Positions 59,339 to 64,000 of a DNA stretch of 64,000 nucleotides are shown one piece after another. The first letter of the stretch is position 1. Every line of letters starts with the position of its first letter. A program made the translations under genes and the position numbers. Source of the DNA: Leptospiraceae bacterium. GTDB taxonomy: Bacteria > Spirochaetota > Leptospiria > Leptospirales > Leptospiraceae. The stretch spans positions 682,001 to 746,000 of the forward strand of contig JACKPC010000001.1 in NCBI GenBank assembly GCA_024233835.1, read 5' to 3'. The notes beneath the pieces were generated by a model. It saw only the letters and a program-made list of their open reading frames with translations. It was not told the DNA's origin and did no database searches.

Positions 59339-60949
59339 TTAGAGCATCTGGAAGAAATCGTTCCCCTTATCATCTACAATGATAAAAGCCGGAAAATTCT
59401 CAACATCAATTGCCCAGATAGCTTCCATACCGAGTTCCGGGTAGTCCAACACCTCAACTTTTTTAATATTTTCTTTTGCTAATAAGGCGGCCGGCCCTCC
59501 AATAGAACCCAGATAAAAACCTCCATTCTTCTTGCAACTATCCGTTACTACCGAAGAACGATTTCCCTTGGCTAAAGTAATCATTGAGTAACCTTTTTCT
59601 TGAAAAATAGGGACGTAACTATCCATTCGCCCGGCGGTTGTAGGTCCGAAGGAGCCTGAGGGCATTCCTTCCGGCGTTTTCGCAGGTCCTGCATAATATA
59701 TTGGGTGATTTTTAAAATAATCCGGTAAGGCTTCACCCTTATCTAATTTCTCTTTCAGTTTCGCATGAGCAATATCTCTGGCAACTACCAGCCTACCGCT
59801 GAGCATAACCCTTGTTTTTACAGGATATTTACTTAATAGAGCTAAAATATCTTTCATAGGCTGATTTAAGTCTACCTGAACCACTTCAGCTTCCATTTCT
59901 TTTTTGATCTCAGAAGGTAAAAATCTCCCCGGATTCACTTCCAACTTTTCGAGAAAAATACCTTCTTTTGTAATTTTCGCTTTAATGTTCCTGTCAGCAC
60001 TACAACTCACACCGATTCCAACCGGGCAGGAGGCTCCGTGTCTCGGAAGACGGATAATTTTAAAGTCATGAGCCAGATATTTTCCGCCGAATTGCGCACC
60101 GATTCCGGATTCACGTGCGGCTTTTAACATTTTTTCCTCTAATTCAAAATCCCGAAAAGCAAAGCCTTCTTTTCCTCCTTTTGCAGGAAGGGCATCCAGA
60201 TAACCGGTGCTGGCGAGTTTTACCGTCTTTAAATTAGTTTCTGCAGAAGTTCCTCCTATCACAACTGCAATATGGTAAGGTGGACAGGCTGCGGTCCCGA
60301 GGGATTTCATCTTATCTATGATAAATTTTTCTAAAGAGGCCGGGTTCAGAAGGGCCTTGGTTTCCTGGTATAAATAGGTTTTATTTGCCGAACCGCCCCC
60401 CTTGGCCAGGAATAAAAATTCGTATTTATCTCCGGGAGTCGAATAAATATCTACCTGGGCCGGAAGATTGCAACCGGAGTTAGCTTCTTCATACATGCTA
60501 TAGGGAACTACCTGGGAATAACGAAGGTTTTTTCCTGTATAGGTTTTAAAAATCCCCCTGGATAAAGCCTCTGCATCATCAGCTCCGGTAATTACGTAAT
60601 CTCCCTTTTTTGCCACTATAATACCCGTTCCGGTATCCTGACAGGTGGGAAGCTGCATTTCAGCTGCAATTGTAGAATTCTTTAAAAGTGCGAGAGCTAC
60701 AAACTTATCATTTTCAGTAGCCTCGGTATCATCCAAAATTTTACGGACCTTCTCTAAATGAGAGGTTCGCAAAAAAAAGGAAACGTCATTCATAGCCTGT
60801 TCGGCTAAATAAGTCAGACCTTCCGGTTCAATAGACAGAATCTCTTTATCCCCGAATGGAACGGTTTTAATATAATCTTTCGTTAATAACTTATATTCGG
60901 TTTTGTCATCACCGAGCGGAAAAGGTTTGGAATAAAAAAAATCAGGCAT
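59339..60949 (-). CDS. fumA: Fumarate hydratase class I (iron-sulfur, oxygen-labile)
   Basis: 536 residues, the long single-chain class I fumarase. Cluster cysteines lie in [23 protein letters not shown] and [14 protein letters not shown]. Other signatures: [31 protein letters not shown] (given as blocks [15 protein letters not shown]) and [21 protein letters not shown]. It hydrates fumarate to malate in the TCA cycle. GAGGA ribosome site. Stands as a single gene. Its labile 4Fe-4S cluster contrasts with the oxygen-stable class II enzyme. Confidence 0.95.
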   Translation of the reverse strand: MPDFFYSKPFPLGDDKTEYKLLTKDYIKTVPFGDKEILSIEPEGLTYLAEQAMNDVSFFLRTSHLEKVRKILDDTEATENDKFVALALLKNSTIAAEMQLPTCQDTGTGIIVAKKGDYVITGADDAEALSRGIFKTYTGKNLRYSQVVPYSMYEEANSGCNLPAQVDIYSTPGDKYEFLFLAKGGGSANKTYLYQETKALLNPASLEKFIIDKMKSLGTAACPPYHIAVVIGGTSAETNLKTVKLASTGYLDALPAKGGKEGFAFRDFELEEKMLKAARESGIGAQFGGKYLAHDFKIIRLPRHGASCPVGIGVSCSADRNIKAKITKEGIFLEKLEVNPGRFLPSEIKKEMEAEVVQVDLNQPMKDILALLSKYPVKTRVMLSGRLVVARDIAHAKLKEKLDKGEALPDYFKNHPIYYAGPAKTPEGMPSGSFGPTTAGRMDSYVPIFQEKGYSMITLAKGNRSSVVTDSCKKNGGFYLGSIGGPAALLAKENIKKVEVLDYPELGMEAIWAIDVENFPAFIIVDDKGNDFFQML

Positions 60950-61063
60950 AATGGCTCCTCAATTTATATCAGCATTATCCATCAATCAGGCTAAGATTTG
61001 CAAGAAATATATTTTCTTATAATTCGTATATGTGTGGTTTAGAATTGTGCTCAATTGCATTCT

Positions 61064-61948
61064 TCATATCTCCAGCAATTCAGGATCAAGACAAATCGGG
61101 CTTGCCGGTAAGGAAGTAACCGGTTCTATAATTCCCCGAATCAATGCCAGTCTTCCGAGTTCTCCTTTTGAAGCCAACTCAATAGCATTATAGCTTTTGT
61201 ATCTCTCTTTAAAGATTCGATTATAGTCTTTTGTATGTAAAGAATCAGCTAAGGATAAAATTACCTCGGTTTCTTTTTTATACCAATTTAAAAGTTGCAA
61301 AAGTCTTTTTTTTGCATCAAGATAAATGCTTCCGTGAGAGGGAAGCATAGCGAAATTTTCTTTGATAGTCAAAAGGGATTCAAGAGAATGAATCATATCC
61401 GGGACCGAGGTTTCATAAAATGCGTTTGGAAGCCGAGGACTTATATATAAATCGCCGGTATGAATATAAGTTTCTTCTTTTGTTCGTATAATAAATGACC
61501 TATGTCCCGGTGTATGTCCGGGACTCGGAATCACTTGAATACGATAAGCACCTTCTGTAAACTCGGTATTCTCATCATAAGGAATCAAATTGGAAACGGG
61601 TTTTATGTCCCCCCAATAAGCCTGCCTATAAGCCGGAACTTTATATCCTGTTTGAATTATTTTTATGTGTTCTTTCGGGCAATATACCGGGATGTCTCCA
61701 AATTCTTCTTTTATAGCCTTAAGACCGCCAATATGGTCTTCGTGCTGATGAGAGAGTATAACCTGTTTCGGAGGATTTTTTTTGAGTTCCTTTAACAAAA
61801 AAGCGGAAGCAGGTAAGGAACCCGTATCAAAAATCGTATTTCCGATCCGGTAGACAGACAAGCCGGAATGCGTCCGCATTTCGGGAACAAATTTGATGAA
61901 GTTATATTTTTGTATAGGCCCGAAAGATTCAGTGTAAAATTCATTCAT
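61064..61948 (-). CDS. MBL-fold metallo-hydrolase
   Basis: 294 residues. The zinc motif HQHEDH in [17 protein letters not shown], a further His in [14 protein letters not shown] and Asp in [10 protein letters not shown] give a full di-metal MBL site; a final His in LPSHGSIY. Glyoxalase II-like family. It overlaps acr3 by four bases (ATGA), so it is co-expressed with arsenite efflux. The substrate is unknown; it may act in thiol or thioester metabolism linked to arsenic or simply ride in the operon. Confidence 0.85.
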   Translation of the reverse strand: MNEFYTESFGPIQKYNFIKFVPEMRTHSGLSVYRIGNTIFDTGSLPASAFLLKELKKNPPKQVILSHQHEDHIGGLKAIKEEFGDIPVYCPKEHIKIIQTGYKVPAYRQAYWGDIKPVSNLIPYDENTEFTEGAYRIQVIPSPGHTPGHRSFIIRTKEETYIHTGDLYISPRLPNAFYETSVPDMIHSLESLLTIKENFAMLPSHGSIYLDAKKRLLQLLNWYKKETEVILSLADSLHTKDYNRIFKERYKSYNAIELASKGELGRLALIRGIIEPVTSLPASPICLDPELLEI

Positions 61949-62988
61949 GATTTGATGCTGAATTTATTTTCCTGATGCAATGCAAAATTCACCAGTAATA
62001 TCAGGGCAGGAACCTCAATCAAGGGCCCGATAACTGCCGCAAATGCTACACCCGAATTGATACCAAAAACAGCAATAGCCACGGCGATTCCCAATTCAAA
62101 ATTATTGCCGGCGGCAGTAAAGGCTAAGGAAACACATTTTGCGTAATCAGTTCCGGCTTTCTTGGCCAAAAAGAAGGCACTAAAAAACATGATAGAAAAA
62201 TAAAATAGTAAGGGAATTGCAATTCTGACTACATCCATAGGAATTTGTATTATTAAATTTCCCTTATAACTAAACATTACAATAATAGTAAATAAGAGAG
62301 CGATTAATGTAATCGGACTAATTTTAGGAATGAATTTATCTTGATACCAGTCTTTTCCTTTCACCTTTATAAGTGTAAAACGCGAGATCATTCCTGCTAT
62401 AAAGGGAATGCCCAGATAAATAAAAACACTTTCAGCAATTTGTCCGATGCTTATATTTACCTCGACACCTTTAATTCCAAAAATTGTGGGTAGATAAGTT
62501 ACGAAAATATAAGCATAAACACTATAAAATAGAACCTGGAAAATGCTATTAAAGGCAACCAGTCCTGCAACATACTCATTGTCTCCTTTAGCTAAATCAT
62601 TCCATACAATAACCATTGCAATACATCTGGCAATGCCTATCATAATTAATCCAATCATATAATCAGGTTTATCCTGTAAAAACAGGATAGCTAAAGCGAA
62701 CATCAGTATAGGCCCGATTAACCAGTTTTGAATTAAAGATAATCCTAATATTTTTTTGTTTTCAAAGACTTTTCTTAGTTCTTCATATTTCACCTTAGCC
62801 AGAGGAGGATACATCATTAAGATGAGTCCGATGGCTATTAGGAGGTTCGTTGAGCCTGTCTGAAACCGATTTAATAAAACAGGAGTCTTTGGAAAAAAAT
62901 GACCGATACTGACTCCTAAAAACATAGCTAAAAAAATCCAAAGAGTGAGGTAGCGATCTAAAAACGAAAGTTGCTTTTCACTTTTCAT
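61945..62988 (-). CDS. acr3: Arsenite efflux transporter Acr3
   Basis: 347 residues, ten membrane helices in ACR3/ArsB-3 family layout. The conserved Cys is in [19 protein letters not shown], and the second helix pair [21 protein letters not shown] carries the Glu of the family. It exports As(III) or Sb(III) using the proton gradient. The start overlaps the arsC end by 11 bases. Confidence 0.95.
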   Translation of the reverse strand: MKSEKQLSFLDRYLTLWIFLAMFLGVSIGHFFPKTPVLLNRFQTGSTNLLIAIGLILMMYPPLAKVKYEELRKVFENKKILGLSLIQNWLIGPILMFALAILFLQDKPDYMIGLIMIGIARCIAMVIVWNDLAKGDNEYVAGLVAFNSIFQVLFYSVYAYIFVTYLPTIFGIKGVEVNISIGQIAESVFIYLGIPFIAGMISRFTLIKVKGKDWYQDKFIPKISPITLIALLFTIIVMFSYKGNLIIQIPMDVVRIAIPLLFYFSIMFFSAFFLAKKAGTDYAKCVSLAFTAAGNNFELGIAVAIAVFGINSGVAFAAVIGPLIEVPALILLVNFALHQENKFSIKS

Positions 62989-63403
62989 TACTTACGTTCT
63001 CCATAATAAATTTTCTACAATATTCCTTGATTTCATCTCTTGTTTTTCGAAAAGCATCTGAAATAGCTTCTTCACTTCCGATTACTTTGGAAGGGTCTGA
63101 GAAGTTATAGTGAAAGCGTTTGGCTTTGGAGGAAAAATAGGGGCAGTTTTCTTTTGCATGATCACAGACGGTGATAATAAAATCAAACTCTATGTGGATA
63201 TATTCCTTTACGTTGTTTGACGTATGCCCCGATATATCAATACCTGCTTCTTTCATAAAGTAGATAGCTTTTGGGTTTACACCGTGTGTTTCGATTCCGG
63301 CGCTATAAACAGTAGCATTACCTCCGGCAAAATGACTTAGCCAGCCTTCAGCCATCTGGCTACGGCAACTATTCCCGGTACAGAGAACTAAAATATTTTT
63401 CAT
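62978..63403 (-). CDS. arsC: Arsenate reductase, LMW-phosphatase type (thioredoxin-coupled ArsC)
   Basis: 141 residues. N-terminal P-loop LCTGNSCRS with Cys8 and Arg14, and the redox pair Cys80-X6-Cys87 in [12 protein letters not shown] typical of thioredoxin-linked ArsC (pI258 type). It reduces As(V) to As(III), the substrate of Acr3 and ArsM encoded beside it. Start has weak ribosome site; overlaps acr3. Confidence 0.93.
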   Translation of the reverse strand: MKNILVLCTGNSCRSQMAEGWLSHFAGGNATVYSAGIETHGVNPKAIYFMKEAGIDISGHTSNNVKEYIHIEFDFIITVCDHAKENCPYFSSKAKRFHYNFSDPSKVIGSEEAISDAFRKTRDEIKEYCRKFIMENVSNEK

Positions 63404-63417
63404 TTATATTCCTCTAT

Positions 63418-64000
63418 TTAGCAACAAGAAGATTTGGATCCACAACAAGTTTTTTCTACCAGTTTTTCTGCATATACTGTTATACTTTGGATCTCTGCTT
63501 TCGAATTCTTAAACTGCTCTAATTCCTCTGCATTCAGATATTGTTCTAAAATATCATCCGGAATCATCAGGGTTCTCTCTTTTTTGATTTCAATATTGCT
63601 AAACCCGGCACTGTTTATGAAACCCAGATATTCACTTTTTTGAATGGCCGAAGAAACACAGCCTGCATACATCTCTGCATGTTTTTTTATTTTTTCAGGA
63701 AGAACACCAATCAGAACTATATCAGAAACACAAAAATGACCTCCTTTTTTAATTACCCTATATATTTCTGAGAATGCTTTTGCTTTATCGGGAACGAGAT
63801 TCAGCACACAATTACTCACAACTACATCGGCAACATCGGAAGTGCAGGGAATCTTTTCGATCTCTCCGAGTCTAAATTCTACGTTATTAAATCCAAGTCT
63901 ATCGTTATTGAGTCTTGCCTTTTCGATCATGGCGTCGGTCATATCAATTCCAATTACTTTTCCTTTTTCTCCGATGATAGAACGAACCACAAAAGCATCA
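63418..64000 (-). CDS. arsM: Arsenite methyltransferase ArsM, C-terminal part (5' end outside window)
   Basis: The frame is open to the window edge; the GTG at 63990 is internal (reads DAFVVRSIIGEKG). About 190 residues are visible: rest of the SAM domain (KVIGIDMTDAMIEKAR, VVSNCVLNLVPDK), then the arsenic-binding region YAGCVSSAIQKSEYLGFINSAGF with a conserved Cys, and the cysteine-rich end CCGSKSSCC typical of ArsM. It methylates arsenite. First visible gene of the ars operon; no ArsR gene lies in the window. Confidence 0.9.
   Translation of the reverse strand, partial: DAFVVRSIIGEKGKVIGIDMTDAMIEKARLNNDRLGFNNVEFRLGEIEKIPCTSDVADVVVSNCVLNLVPDKAKAFSEIYRVIKKGGHFCVSDIVLIGVLPEKIKKHAEMYAGCVSSAIQKSEYLGFINSAGFSNIEIKKERTLMIPDDILEQYLNAEELEQFKNSKAEIQSITVYAEKLVEKTCCGSKSSCC

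Noticed and set aside
1..64000. CRISPR arrays, transposases, rRNA and replication origin
   Set aside because: Searched by eye for regularly spaced repeats, transposase motifs, rRNA and DnaA-box clusters; none seen.

Overview
The window is AT-rich, densely coded bacterial DNA, most likely from the Spirochaetota and probably the order Leptospirales. Supporting signs are a DUF1574 gene (a family I know mainly from Leptospira) next to an MBOAT acyltransferase, loose spirochaete-type lipoprotein signals, many Cache/HAMP/MCP signalling proteins, and a very large kinase-ATPase-GAF-phosphatase protein. Species assignment is inference; there is no rRNA or other strong marker.

Layout. 1-7.5 kb: a defence island. 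It starts with the 3' end of an MmeI-like DNA methyltransferase and ends with an SF2 helicase and a GIY-YIG nuclease that overlap by 8 bp. Between them lie GxxExxY, Uma2-like, Abi_2 (AbiD/F) and RhuM genes. The first 15 codons of the helicase (MPNIVNVKYQQTGKS) occur three times, once before Abi_2, once before RhuM and once as the true helicase start. All seven variable positions are synonymous, and each copy starts one base after the stop codon of the preceding gene. This cassette-like arrangement is the most unusual feature of the window. A tRNA-Pro(GGG) and a bidirectional terminator mark the right side of the island.

7.7-16.8 kb: SixA, a J-domain protein, a split MaoC-type dehydratase, an ankyrin protein, two small lipoproteins, a six-TM chemotaxis transducer, a ClC channel with CBS domains, an XRE regulator with a clear promoter and palindromic operator, and a coiled-coil membrane protein. 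16.8-21.3 kb: exported hydrolases, namely a zinc-dependent phospholipase C/P1-nuclease-like enzyme with a predicted mature N-terminal Trp, a DNase I-like (EEP) enzyme, and a secreted lipase with a Lif-like foldase. 21.3-24.6 kb: a second MCP and amtB-glnK, with a sigma-54-like promoter. 24.9-31.5 kb: an adenylate cyclase, RND transporter and AsmA-like operon. 31.5-36.9 kb: a 1779-residue signalling protein.

37-41.4 kb: a lipoprotein, an M48-like TPR peptidase, an ECF sigma factor and a membrane TPR protein, which look like a signal-transduction operon. 41.5-44.3 kb: a 924-residue exported aromatic-rich repeat protein. 44.3-51 kb: a DUF368 transporter, a type II restriction-modification pair (Dam-type methylase plus PD-(D/E)XK nuclease), and the DUF1574/MBOAT surface-acylation pair. 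50.6-61 kb: mostly housekeeping and stress genes on the minus strand: NrnA-like, NYN nuclease, RelA/SpoT, NadC, a LysM coiled-coil lipoprotein, STAS, Tgt, Fur, a small HNH-like protein and class I fumarase. 61-64 kb: an arsenic operon (ArsM, thioredoxin-type ArsC, Acr3 and an MBL-fold hydrolase) running off the right edge.

No CRISPR array, insertion sequence, rRNA or replication origin was recognised.
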